DNA of 64,000 nucleotides from Flavobacterium psychrolimnae (GTDB taxonomy: Bacteria; Bacteroidota; Bacteroidia; Flavobacteriales; Flavobacteriaceae). Under the pieces are notes generated by a model. It made no database searches, was not told the origin of the DNA, and saw only the letters and a program-made list of their open reading frames with translations. The position numbers were made by a program, and so were the translations under genes. Shown here piece after piece: positions 1 through 7,985 of the stretch (position 1 is the first letter of the stretch; each line of letters opens with the position of its first letter). Location: assembly GCF_003312425.1 (NCBI RefSeq), contig NZ_QNUX01000007.1, positions 124,001 through 188,000 on the forward strand, in the 5' to 3' direction.

Positions 1-1
1 A

Positions 2-103
2 GCAATGGGAATCGCAACCCTTGTGGGCGGAACAATCGTAGTGCCACATTTACGTAGAGCCTATGAATTCTGGGAAGCATTAGAAGAAACTGCAACCAAA
101 TAA
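2..103 (+). CDS. carboxymuconolactone decarboxylase-like protein, C-terminal end (partial)
   Basis: Only the last 33 codons and the stop lie in the window; the 5' part is outside. The reading frame is continuous and ends in GGTIVVPHLRRAYEFWEALE. I recognise this tail from the small AhpD/carboxymuconolactone-decarboxylase-like proteins that flavobacteria encode just upstream of lptB. The CxxC...H active site would lie upstream, so family membership rests on the tail and on the neighbour alone. It is probably co-directional with lptB. Confidence 0.55.
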   Translation, partial: AMGIATLVGGTIVVPHLRRAYEFWEALEETATK

Positions 104-116
104 TTTGTTAAGAAGT

Positions 117-193
117 TCAATCGTTTAATTGTTTATTCGTTTATTTGACACGAGTAAACAATTAAACGAATAAGCAGTTTTACAGTTAAACGA
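117..193. repeat. imperfect inverted A/T-rich word repeat upstream of lptB
   Basis: The gap before lptB is built from variants of the word AATCGTTTAATTGTTTATTCG on one side and its inverse (TAAACAATTAAACGAATAA, then TTAAACGATT) on the other, so the strand can fold on itself. Similar words recur between wzt and wzm near 45330-45370. I see no clear -33/-7 promoter inside it. Confidence 0.5.
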
Positions 194-207
194 TTAAACC
201 AAAAAAA

Positions 208-948
208 ATGAAATTAAGAGCCGAAAATCTGATTAAAACCTATAAAGGACGTAGTGTTGTCAAAGGCATTTCGGTTGAAGTGAATCAAGGCGAAATCGTT
301 GGACTTTTAGGACCAAACGGTGCCGGAAAAACAACTTCTTTTTATATGATTGTAGGATTGGTTAAGCCAAATTCAGGCAATATATTCTTGGATGATTTGA
401 ACATCACCGATTACCCGATGTACAAAAGAGCACAACAGGGAATTGGGTATTTGGCTCAAGAAGCTTCTGTTTTCAGAAAACTAAGTATTGAAGACAATAT
501 CCTCAGTGTCCTACAATTAACAAAACTATCCAAAGCCGAGCAAGAAGCAAAAATGGAAAGCTTAATTGCCGAGTTTAGCTTAGAACACATTCGTACTAAC
601 AGAGGTGATTTACTTTCCGGTGGAGAACGTCGTCGTACTGAAATTGCACGTTGCCTGGCCACCGATCCAAAATTTATTTTACTGGATGAACCTTTTGCGG
701 GTGTCGATCCAGTTGCCGTAGAGGATATTCAGAGAATTGTAGCCCAGCTAAAAAATAAAAATATCGGTATTCTTATCACCGATCACAACGTACAGGAAAC
801 CTTGGCGATTACGGACAAAACCTATCTGATGTTTGAAGGCGGAATTTTAAAAGCGGGCATTCCGGAAGAACTTGTTGAAGATGAAATGGTGCGTCGCGTC
901 TATCTTGGACAAAATTTCGAGTTGAGAAAAAAGAAATTGGAGTTTTAG
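208..948 (+). CDS. lptB: LPS export ABC transporter ATP-binding protein LptB
   Basis: A 246-residue ATPase of the LptB2FGC complex, which extracts LPS from the inner membrane for transport to the outer membrane. Visible motifs: Walker A GPNGAGKTT (35-43), ABC signature LSGGE (136-140), Walker B FILLDEP (156-162) and the H-loop histidine at about 193. The FAGVDPVAVEDIQ stretch after Walker B and the compact length are typical of LptB rather than of a generic ABC ATPase. It follows the CMD-like gene, an arrangement common in flavobacteria. The ATG follows an A-rich leader, as usual in this phylum. Identity is secure. Confidence 0.95.
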   Translation: MKLRAENLIKTYKGRSVVKGISVEVNQGEIVGLLGPNGAGKTTSFYMIVGLVKPNSGNIFLDDLNITDYPMYKRAQQGIGYLAQEASVFRKLSIEDNILSVLQLTKLSKAEQEAKMESLIAEFSLEHIRTNRGDLLSGGERRRTEIARCLATDPKFILLDEPFAGVDPVAVEDIQRIVAQLKNKNIGILITDHNVQETLAITDKTYLMFEGGILKAGIPEELVEDEMVRRVYLGQNFELRKKKLEF

Positions 949-952
949 AAAA

Positions 953-1007
953 AGTGGTCAGTTTTTAAAAAAGTGGTCAGTGGTCAGTCTTAAATACAGT
1001 GGTCAGT
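953..1007. repeat. four copies of AGTGGTCAGT (left arm flanking the S23 gene)
   Basis: The decamer AGTGGTCAGT occurs at 953, 972, 979 and 998. Its near inverse, ACTGATCACT, is repeated downstream of the S23 gene, so the gene lies between inverted repeat blocks. Confidence 0.75.
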
Positions 1008-1037
1008 ACTCAACGTTTATTTTTAAAAACAATAATT

Positions 1038-1406
1038 ATGAAATTCCAAGACTTATTAGCGTATCAGAAATCATTTTCTTTAGCAATGAAAATCTTTGAA
1101 ATAACAAAATCATTCCCAAAAGAAGAAATGTATTCTTTGACAGACCAAATCAGACGTTCTTCTAAAAGTGTACCAGCTAATATTGCAGAAGCCTATAGAA
1201 AAAGAGTTTATCCTAAACATTTTCATAGTAAATCAACCGATTCCGATGCTGAAAACTCAGAAACTCAAGTTTGGCTGGAATTTGCGCTGAAATGTAATTA
1301 TATCAATGAAAATACCCATAATGAGTTATTAAATGAAAGTAATGAAGTTGGTAAACTAATAAATTACATGATTTTAAATCCTCAAAAATTCGGAGTTAGC
1401 GTTTAG
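1038..1406 (+). CDS. four helix bundle protein (S23 / 23S rRNA intervening-sequence protein family)
   Basis: 122 residues starting MKFQDLLAYQKS. The frame is open upstream to 999, but that part is made of repeat sequence, so the ATG at 1038 is chosen. The pattern LTDQIRRSSKSVPANIAEAY followed by a long helical second half marks the S23/IVP four-helix-bundle family. These pentameric proteins, probably nucleic-acid binding, were first found encoded inside hairpin intervening sequences of 23S rRNA; their function is unknown. The gene stands alone between inverted copies of an AGTGrTCAGT repeat, which echoes the rRNA intervening-sequence layout. Family call confident, role unknown. Confidence 0.85.
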   Translation: MKFQDLLAYQKSFSLAMKIFEITKSFPKEEMYSLTDQIRRSSKSVPANIAEAYRKRVYPKHFHSKSTDSDAENSETQVWLEFALKCNYINENTHNELLNESNEVGKLINYMILNPQKFGVSV

Positions 1407-1418
1407 AAATATCAACTA

Positions 1419-1510
1419 ATCACTGTCAACTGAATACTGATATCTGATCACTAATCTCTGAATACTGAACATTAATCTCTGATCACTGAATACTGAATAC
1501 TGATCACTAA
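1419..1510. repeat. ACTGATCACT / CTGAATACTGA word repeat (right arm flanking the S23 gene)
   Basis: Alternating words CTGAATACTGA and CTGATCACT fill the gap between the S23 gene and the GH25 gene. ACTGATCACT at 1499-1508 is the inverse, with one mismatch, of the AGTGGTCAGT decamers at 953-1007. The same words recur near 45395-45491 without any gene. Confidence 0.75.
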
Positions 1511-1512
1511 AA

Positions 1513-2376
1513 CTACTCCACAGTAATAAACTGCAATTGCTGTAAATCACCATTGTAAATATTGACATCCACTTTCCCTTTTATCCCGGGTACAGCTGCT
1601 TTCTCTGTGAATTGCCAAAACAGCCAATCTTCACCAATTTCTTCTCGGTAAAAATTATAATTCGCAATCCAAAAAAGATAATCACCGAATTCTTCTTTTA
1701 AAAAATCATCATAATAACGCTCACCGGTATAAATAATCGGTTTGACTCCGTAATGAGATTCTATAGCTTTCAACCATCGCTTAAGTCCTAATTTAAGATT
1801 GGCAACAGACTGATTTTTAGGAAGTTTTTCAATATCTAAAACGGGTGGTAAATCCCCTTTTTCAAGCGTGACGGTTTTAATAAAAAGTTCGGCTTGCTCC
1901 AATGAATTCTCGTTTGGTCGGTAATAGTGATAGGCTCCCCGAATCATTTTATTTTCTTTGGCGCCAAGCCAGTTCCGTTCAAATTTTCGATCTTTTCGAT
2001 CTTTCCCAACCGTAGCGCGGATAAAAACATAATGCAATGGATATTTTTGTTCTAAAGTATCCACATACGACCAACTGATTTTTCCCTGATACTCTGAAAC
2101 ATCAATACCAATACTTTTTCCCTCATGTTTTTCCAGAACTTGGAAATTTCGAACATCCGAAATACGTTTCGCATTTCTTTCCACACTGCTGATTTTATCC
2201 GATTTAAAACCCAAATAATAGGATAAACCATTTCGATAATGATAACCAAATCCTAAAATCAATACAATAAAAAAAGTAACAATCGAATAGCGTAAAAAGT
2301 TCCCAGAGAAAAAAGTAGCTTTCTTTTTGGGTTTACGAACTGCGTTTGACTTTCTTCGAACGGGTTGTTTTCTCAT
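1513..2376 (-). CDS. membrane-anchored GH25 lysozyme-like muramidase
   Basis: 287 residues. A basic N-terminus is followed by one membrane segment (about 29-46) and then a glycoside hydrolase family 25 domain. Family hallmarks are the N-terminal strand motif GIDVSEYQG (90-98, catalytic Asp), FIRATVG (118-124), RGAYHYYRP (146-154) and the catalytic VLDIE (179-183). GH25 enzymes cleave the N-acetylmuramic acid-GlcNAc bond of peptidoglycan; the anchor places this one in the periplasm facing the wall. It probably serves cell-wall remodelling. The start lies 8 bases from the pssA stop, so the two may be cotranscribed. Confidence 0.88.
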   Translation of the reverse strand: MRKQPVRRKSNAVRKPKKKATFFSGNFLRYSIVTFFIVLILGFGYHYRNGLSYYLGFKSDKISSVERNAKRISDVRNFQVLEKHEGKSIGIDVSEYQGKISWSYVDTLEQKYPLHYVFIRATVGKDRKDRKFERNWLGAKENKMIRGAYHYYRPNENSLEQAELFIKTVTLEKGDLPPVLDIEKLPKNQSVANLKLGLKRWLKAIESHYGVKPIIYTGERYYDDFLKEEFGDYLFWIANYNFYREEIGEDWLFWQFTEKAAVPGIKGKVDVNIYNGDLQQLQFITVE

Positions 2377-2384
2377 TCAAAAGA

Positions 2385-3104
2385 TTACTTTTTGAGTACT
2401 TTATTATTCAGAACCGACAATAAAACATAAAATAGTATCAACAACGGAATTCCTAAATAGCGAAAGAAGACCAATAACAAAAGCGAACAAGTCAGAAAGA
2501 TAACTTGAAGCGCATTTTCTTTAAAACTAAACTTCTTGATTTTCAAAGAGAATAACGGAATTTCAGCATTCAGCATATAAGCACTCAATAATGTCACCAC
2601 CAATAAAAACCAAGGGTTAGTCAATAATTCGATTAATATTAATGAATCCGTATATTTCAAAACCAAAGGCAGACTTAGGATAAATAGTGCATTCGCAGGT
2701 GTTGGCAAACCAATGAAAGAATCCGTTTGACGAGTATCAATATTAAAATTTGCCAGACGATAACAAGACCCCAGCGCAATTATAAAACCTAAATAAGGGA
2801 AAAACTGCAAATGACCTGCCGCTGCGGTTGAAGCATGGCTAATCATCATTTGAAACATTACTAAACCCGGAACAACACCACTTGTCACCATGTCGGCCAA
2901 AGAATCCAACTGCAATCCAAGCGGACTGGAAACGTTGAGCAATCGGGCAAAAAAACCATCAAAAAAATCCAAAAATATACCCAGACAAACAAAATAAAAG
3001 GCCATTTCAAAATCTTGATTGAATGCAAAAACCAACGCGATACAACCACAAAAAAGATTAAGGAGCGTAATTAAATTCGGAATATGTTTTTTAATAGTCA
3101 TCAT
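2385..3104 (-). CDS. pssA: CDP-diacylglycerol--serine O-phosphatidyltransferase
   Basis: A 239-residue polytopic membrane protein of phosphatidylethanolamine synthesis: CDP-diacylglycerol + L-serine gives phosphatidylserine + CMP. The CDP-alcohol phosphotransferase signature is complete: Asp49-Gly50, Ala53-Arg54, Gly63, Asp67 and Asp71, within DFFDGFFARLLN and SPLGLQLDSLAD. The rest is hydrophobic helices ending in a short basic tail. Two consecutive Met codons begin the frame; either may be used. Confidence 0.92.
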   Translation of the reverse strand: MMTIKKHIPNLITLLNLFCGCIALVFAFNQDFEMAFYFVCLGIFLDFFDGFFARLLNVSSPLGLQLDSLADMVTSGVVPGLVMFQMMISHASTAAAGHLQFFPYLGFIIALGSCYRLANFNIDTRQTDSFIGLPTPANALFILSLPLVLKYTDSLILIELLTNPWFLLVVTLLSAYMLNAEIPLFSLKIKKFSFKENALQVIFLTCSLLLLVFFRYLGIPLLILFYVLLSVLNNKVLKK

Positions 3105-3199
3105 AATACAGTTTAAGGAATCAAAGTTGGCAAATTTAACATAATAAATGGTTGCTATGGATATTTTTCAATAGAGATTTTTAGAGATAGTTTCTATGT

Positions 3200-3232
3200 A
3201 GCCCTGTCAGGGTTTTGAACCCTGATAGGGCT
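3200..3232. repeat. 15-bp stem palindrome AGCCCTGTCAGGGTT / AACCCTGATAGGGCT
   Basis: A near-perfect dyad with a 3-base loop lies in the 404-base gap between the divergent pssA and porV2-like genes. It has no following T-run, so it is not a typical intrinsic terminator. Its form fits a dispersed intergenic palindromic repeat. The rest of the gap holds low-complexity text such as ATCAGCGAAAATCAGT and the porV2 promoter. Confidence 0.6.
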
Positions 3233-3464
3233 GTCCTATAAACAACATCACGAATTCAAACTACATTCCTTATCTTTTGCACACATTACACTCTCGATTT
3301 ATTTAAGGAATAAAATAACTATCCGAAAAATCAGCGAAAATCAGTCTCATCAGTCTCATCCGCGTTCTATTAGTAATATCCTAACGTTTCTTTAAACTAA
3401 AGAATTAGTCCCTCTCACTAAATTCAATAGCAAAATGAAATAACCTCAATTAAAAATTATATTT

Positions 3465-3494
3465 TTGATAAAAATTAAACTTACATTACGTTTG
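3465..3494 (+). promoter_or_regulatory. Bacteroidota-type promoter for the porV2-like gene
   Basis: TTG (3465-3467) and TACGTTTG (3487-3494) are separated by 19 bases and match the -33 TTTG / -7 TAnnTTTG consensus of Flavobacterium and Bacteroides sigma-ABfr promoters. Transcription would start about 5-8 bases further on, leaving a very short leader before the TTG start codon at 3509. Confidence 0.65.
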
Positions 3495-3508
3495 TAAAAA
3501 CAACACCC

Positions 3509-4579
3509 TTGAAAAAAAGCTTTTTAGTAGCAACACTTTTCGTATGTACCCTGATGTACAGCCAGGCCGTTAGGAAATATTCAAATGAGTTTATGAATAT
3601 CGGCGTAGATGCGGCTGCATTGGGTATGTCAAATACTGTCGTGGCTTCCACCAATGATGTCAATTCCGGATATTGGAATCCTGCGGGACTTATCCGTATG
3701 GAAGACCACCAAGTGTCTTTCATGCATGCTAATTATTTTGCGAATATTGCACAATACGATTACTTGGCATATGCCAGTCCAATAGATGATCGCAGTGCTT
3801 GGGGAATTTCACTAATCCGTTTTGGGGTAGATGATATCCTAAACACTACCGAACTAATCGACAGTCAAGGAAATATAGACTACAACCGAATCAGCCTTTT
3901 TTCGACTGCTGATTACGGATTTACTTTTTCTTATGCGCGAAAATTACCGGTTCCTGGATTTCAATACGGTGTGAATGCAAAAATCATCCGACGCATTATT
4001 GGGAAGTTTGCCAATTCTTGGGGATTTGGTTTTGATGCCGGAATCCAATTCGAAAAAAACAACTGGCAATTTGGATTAATGCTCCGCGACATCACCACTA
4101 CCTATAATGTGTGGAATATTGACGAAGATGAATATCAGAAAATTGCAAACGCTATACCCGGTGAAAATCAAGACTTACCGGAAAGCACTGAGATCACAGC
4201 TCCAAAAGCACAGCTGGGTATTGCTAAAAAGTTCATCATCCGTTACGATTACAGCATTCAGGCTGCAGCCAATGTAAACATGCGTTTTGCCAGAACCAAT
4301 GATGTAATTGCTACCGATTTTGTCAGTATCGACCCAGCTTTGGGATTGGAATTTGGATACACTGATTTGGTTTTCGTTCGTGCCGGAGTAGGAAATTTTC
4401 AGAATGTACAGCAATTAGACAGCACCGAAAAAGTAGGTTTCCAACCAAATATTGGTTTGGGATTCAAATACAAAGGGATTCAGATTGATTATGCGTTAAC
4501 CGATTTAGGGAATCAAAGCGCTGCTTTATATTCCAATATTTTTTCGGTAAAGGTGGATTTAGGAATGTTTAGAAATTAA
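3509..4579 (+). CDS. PorV/PorQ family outer-membrane protein, PorV2-like
   Basis: 356 residues with a signal peptide (about 1-20, ending LMYSQA) and a beta-barrel-type body rich in alternating strands ending in a C-terminal aromatic/aliphatic strand. The segment EFMNIGVDAAALGMSNTVVA, then SGYWNPAGL, is the PorV/PorQ/UPF0164 N-terminal pattern. It lacks the longer PorV motif I would expect in true PorV, and it matches the paralogue named PorV2. PorV is the type IX secretion shuttle that delivers substrates to the A-LPS attachment complex; the role of PorV2 is not established. The start codon is TTG, chosen because the signal peptide begins there and the promoter lies just upstream. Confidence 0.75.
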   Translation: MKKSFLVATLFVCTLMYSQAVRKYSNEFMNIGVDAAALGMSNTVVASTNDVNSGYWNPAGLIRMEDHQVSFMHANYFANIAQYDYLAYASPIDDRSAWGISLIRFGVDDILNTTELIDSQGNIDYNRISLFSTADYGFTFSYARKLPVPGFQYGVNAKIIRRIIGKFANSWGFGFDAGIQFEKNNWQFGLMLRDITTTYNVWNIDEDEYQKIANAIPGENQDLPESTEITAPKAQLGIAKKFIIRYDYSIQAAANVNMRFARTNDVIATDFVSIDPALGLEFGYTDLVFVRAGVGNFQNVQQLDSTEKVGFQPNIGLGFKYKGIQIDYALTDLGNQSAALYSNIFSVKVDLGMFRN

Positions 4580-4695
4580 TAGAGGAGGAGATTTAAAATC
4601 AAATAGCATAATGGAATTACTGTCCACTTTTCCGAAGTTCATTCCAAGTTGTATCAAACCGTTTAAATAACAACCCTTTCTTTAACAGAAAAACT

Positions 4696-4729
4696 TTGTG
4701 CGCCATTTTTCTTTCTTTGAGTATCTTTG
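4696..4729 (+). promoter_or_regulatory. probable promoter of the DUF4105 gene
   Basis: TTG at 4696-4698 and a perfect TATCTTTG at 4722-4729, with a 23-base spacer (slightly long). Transcription would begin near 4735, just before the ATG at 4747, which favours that start. Confidence 0.5.
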
Positions 4730-4746
4730 TCAGACAAATTTAATCA

Positions 4747-5952
4747 ATGAAATCGAAAAGGAGTTTTTTTTTAAAACAAAATCACATTTTATACCCTTTT
4801 AACAGCAAACGAATGCATACATCATTTTTCAAAAAAATAGCGCTACTCCTCCTCGTATTTTCAACGGTAAATTTTAGTTTCGGGCAAAACATACAATTAT
4901 CAAAAAACACGCATGTTAGCGTAATCACTTGTGGAACGGGTAATGAATCGTATTCGCTTTTTGGACACACGGCAATACGAGTACAGGATACAACTAACGC
5001 CATTGATGTAGTTTATAATTATGGCGCATTTGACTTCAATACGCCAAATTTTGTAATGAAATTCATAAAAGGAGATTTGCAATACTTTGCTGTTGCGCAT
5101 TCCTATGCTGATTTTATCAGTCAATATCAGTATGAAAAAAGATCCGTTTATGAGCAGGAATTAAACATTCCGGTTGATTTAAAACAAAAATTATTTGACA
5201 ACCTGAATATTTCTTTGGCTTCGGGAGAAAGTCATTATACCTACAAATTCATCGACAAAAATTGTACATCGATGGTAGTTGACATCATCAATAAAACGCT
5301 GGACACAATTGCCATCGTAAAAAATACCGATACAGACATCACCTACAGAACCATATTGTACCCGTATTTTGACGGTCATTTTTATGAAAAATTAGGCACC
5401 AGCATTATCTTCGGTAAAAAAGTAGATCAATTAGGCACGCAAATTTTTCTACCATTTGAATTACAAAAAAGCCTCGAGAAAGTTTCTTTTCAAAACCGTC
5501 CGCTGGCACTTGAAAACAAAACCATAATCGAATTCAAAAATGAAGTTCCTATGTCTTGGTGGAATAATCCTTATACGTACTTCATAGTGCTTAGTTTCAT
5601 CGTGTTTATAAACAAAAAAAGCATCGATTTGTTCTACCTCAGCATCATGGCCATAATTGGGATTTTCTTTTCGTTTGCAGGATTTTATTCGTTACATCTG
5701 GAATTAGGATACAACTACAATATTTTATTATTCAATCCAACCTTAATAGGCTTACTTTATTTTTATTGGACGAAAAACAAAAAAGTAATTTACAATTTGG
5801 CGCTATTCAATATACTATCAGTAGTGGTTTATTTCTTTTTTATAATCAACAAAGCACATTTAGTATTAGTACTGCCATTGGTAGTTTGCAGCGGGGTTGT
5901 TTTAGTGAGACTGGCCATTCAAAACAAAAAAAGAATTCCAATCATAATATAA
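4747..5952 (+). CDS. DUF4105 domain membrane protein
   Basis: 401 residues. A cleavable-looking hydrophobic N-terminus precedes a DUF4105 domain (about 45-235) with CGTGNESYSLFGHTAIR, YNYGAFDF and KNCTSMVVD. Five hydrophobic segments follow in the C-terminal 150 residues. DUF4105 resembles papain-like/NlpC-type hydrolase folds; the conserved His in FGHTAIR and the Cys in KNCTSM could be catalytic (inference). Start choice: the ATG at 4747 follows a promoter but gives a long basic leader containing a 9-T run. The ATG at 4813 (MHTSFFKK) would give a standard signal peptide and is a real alternative. Confidence 0.8.
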   Translation: MKSKRSFFLKQNHILYPFNSKRMHTSFFKKIALLLLVFSTVNFSFGQNIQLSKNTHVSVITCGTGNESYSLFGHTAIRVQDTTNAIDVVYNYGAFDFNTPNFVMKFIKGDLQYFAVAHSYADFISQYQYEKRSVYEQELNIPVDLKQKLFDNLNISLASGESHYTYKFIDKNCTSMVVDIINKTLDTIAIVKNTDTDITYRTILYPYFDGHFYEKLGTSIIFGKKVDQLGTQIFLPFELQKSLEKVSFQNRPLALENKTIIEFKNEVPMSWWNNPYTYFIVLSFIVFINKKSIDLFYLSIMAIIGIFFSFAGFYSLHLELGYNYNILLFNPTLIGLLYFYWTKNKKVIYNLALFNILSVVVYFFFIINKAHLVLVLPLVVCSGVVLVRLAIQNKKRIPIII

Positions 5953-6167
5953 GGACTTCTTCTATTACTTTAACTTAAATTACTCTTGACATTAAGCCTT
6001 TTAACCGCTAATTAGCTAATTTTTTAAAGGTATTACTTGTGTAATTCGTAGCTAAAATAATTATTTATTGGTCGTTACAAAATGTCCTAAATTAAAAAAA
6101 CTCATTCTATAATCCGTTTAAATCTGTGCAAATCTGTGGCAAAGAAATAAAGCATTGCCATAACAAT

Positions 6168-6190
6168 TAATAATAATAATAATAATAATT
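6168..6190. repeat. (TAA)n microsatellite abutting the sugar-transferase stop codon
   Basis: About seven AAT/TAA units run directly into the reverse-complement stop codon of the sugar transferase gene. The rest of the 236-base gap between the convergent genes carries words like AAATCTGTGCAAATCTGTGGC, a common flavobacterial intergenic repeat. I see no strong terminator. Confidence 0.7.
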
Positions 6191-7583
6191 ACTGCCCCCT
6201 ATAAAACAATACGGTAGTTATAGTTTTGAAAGCAATGTTCAAATCCAGATAAATACTGCGGTGCTTGATGTAATACAAGTCATACTGTAGCTTGATTAAA
6301 CTATCATCAATCGTTTCCCCGTACGAATAATTAACTTGTGCCCAACCGGTAAGTCCCGGCTTAATGATGTGTCTCGTCTCATAAAAAGGCATTATTTCGG
6401 CAATTTCATGAACAAAAACCGGACGCTCCGGACGTGGACCGATAACAGCCATTTCTCCTTTTAAAATATTTATAAACTGCGGAAACTCATCCATTCTGGT
6501 TTTACGCAAAAATTTGCCAAAAACAGTCACACGAGTATCATTTGTAGCAGTAAAAACCGCACCATTCGATTCGGCATTTTTCACCATCGTGCGGAATTTC
6601 AAAATTTCAAAAACAACACCATCTTTTCCAACGCGCTCCTGGGAATAAAACAAACGTCCCCTGTTTCCTATTGCATTTCCAACCAATATAATTGGAAAAA
6701 GAACAAACCCTACAACAAGACCAAATAAGGAAACTACAATCTCAAAAACACGGACGGTTAACAGGTATAACTTATTCTGATTGCTTCGACTGAAGGGGAA
6801 AAAACGATAAAAATCTCGCGACATATACTGCACGGGAATTCTTTGTGTTTTACTTTCATAAACCTGAGTATACTCTCGTATAATATTTCCCGACTCTAAT
6901 AAATGCAACAATTGTTGGTATAAATCAGCGGTAATTCCTTCTGTTTTTTGAGAAGCAATCACAATTTCAGAAATCCCATTTTCTTTTACAAAGGAGAACA
7001 GATCATCTCTTTTGATGTGTTGCACATAATGGAATTCTTCCATTTCTTCTTCGACGCCATCTGTGTTAACAAAACCAACTATTTTGTAATGAGGATCTAT
7101 ATTTTCCAAGCCAAGAATCAATTCTTGTACCTGTTCCTGATCACAAATTAAGATAGCTTTCTGAAAAAATCTAGTAGAAGCCAAAAAGGCAACATACAGC
7201 ATGCGCCAAGTAAACAATGAAACAAATATAACCACAAAAAACAGCAAAATTTGAAATCGGTTGGAAGGCAGTTGCGGTGAAAAAAACGGAGTAAGTAAAT
7301 ATACTAAAACAGTGGTCGAAACGGTAATCAAAGTGCTTTTCAACACTTGAAATTGGTTGCTGGCTACCTGAAGATTGTACATTTCGAAAATAGTGCCAAA
7401 TACATTCAGATAAACGGCCAGAACAATTGTCCAGTAATAATTAGTTGCTGATAATGCGAAATAATCAAAATCAAACACATTACCAGTCAGATACAATGCC
7501 GTCAAAACAAACAGAACATCAAAAAGCCGAAGAATCGACTTTCGTTCTGATATTTCAAAATGCATTTTGTCAACTGAAAACAT
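6189..7583 (-). CDS. exopolysaccharide biosynthesis polyprenyl glycosylphosphotransferase (initiating sugar transferase)
   Basis: 464 residues: several N-terminal membrane helices, a CoA-binding-like middle domain, one more helix (about 275-295), then a C-terminal bacterial sugar-transferase domain. That domain shows ILKFRTMVKNAE, RKTRMDEFPQFINILKGEM, IGPRPERP and KPGLTGWAQVNYSYG, the WcaJ/WbaP/EpsE signature. It transfers a sugar-1-phosphate from a UDP-sugar to undecaprenyl phosphate at the inner membrane, starting repeat-unit or chain assembly. The length matches the family. It is the most downstream gene of the locus and is separated by 399 bases from the ligase/polymerase gene, so it may have its own promoter. 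Confidence 0.9.
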   Translation of the reverse strand: MFSVDKMHFEISERKSILRLFDVLFVLTALYLTGNVFDFDYFALSATNYYWTIVLAVYLNVFGTIFEMYNLQVASNQFQVLKSTLITVSTTVLVYLLTPFFSPQLPSNRFQILLFFVVIFVSLFTWRMLYVAFLASTRFFQKAILICDQEQVQELILGLENIDPHYKIVGFVNTDGVEEEMEEFHYVQHIKRDDLFSFVKENGISEIVIASQKTEGITADLYQQLLHLLESGNIIREYTQVYESKTQRIPVQYMSRDFYRFFPFSRSNQNKLYLLTVRVFEIVVSLFGLVVGFVLFPIILVGNAIGNRGRLFYSQERVGKDGVVFEILKFRTMVKNAESNGAVFTATNDTRVTVFGKFLRKTRMDEFPQFINILKGEMAVIGPRPERPVFVHEIAEIMPFYETRHIIKPGLTGWAQVNYSYGETIDDSLIKLQYDLYYIKHRSIYLDLNIAFKTITTVLFYRGQ

Positions 7584-7809
7584 GGGTGGTATTTAGTATT
7601 ATAGGCGCAATTTAGTGCTTTTGTACCAAAATAAAATTAAGATATGTTAATTTTTTTAACAAATTTTCCTTTTTAGCAAAGTAATTTTTATTTACAATCA
7701 ATTAGTATTAATGAAATGCTTCACAAACAAAATTTAGACATTTTTTATATACAAAGACCTCTGGAATCTTGTTATTGGACTAAAATGACAACATTCAGCA
7801 ATTACAGTA

Positions 7810-7845
7810 ATTTTAGGCTCCCTTTAGGGCTCGAATAAAACGAAG
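7810..7845. repeat. single copy of the TTTTnGGCTCCCTTTAGGG element
   Basis: ATTTTAGGCTCCCTTTAGGG, then TCGAATAAAACGAAG, matches the three units at 46741-46900. The ends are inverted (ATTTTcG / CGaAAAT). It lies in the 399-base gap 7584-7982. Confidence 0.55.
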
Positions 7846-7860
7846 AATAGAGCAATTATC

Positions 7861-7985
7861 TCTTGATTCTTGCATCTTGATTCTTGCATCTTGATTCTTT
7901 TATCAATATTCTTGTCTCTATATTCTTGTCTCTATATTCTATATTCTTCACTCTATATTCTCTTTTCTATAATCTATATTCCTTA
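7861..7985. repeat. low-complexity word repeat CTTGATTCTTGCAT / ATATTCTTGTCTCT
   Basis: Overlapping near-copies of TCTTGATTCTTGCAT change gradually into CTATATTCTTGTCTC and CTATATTCT. It reads like the other word repeats of this window (actgaatactgatcact and others) and ends exactly at the ligase/polymerase stop codon. Possibly transcribed as the 3' end of that gene. Confidence 0.65.
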
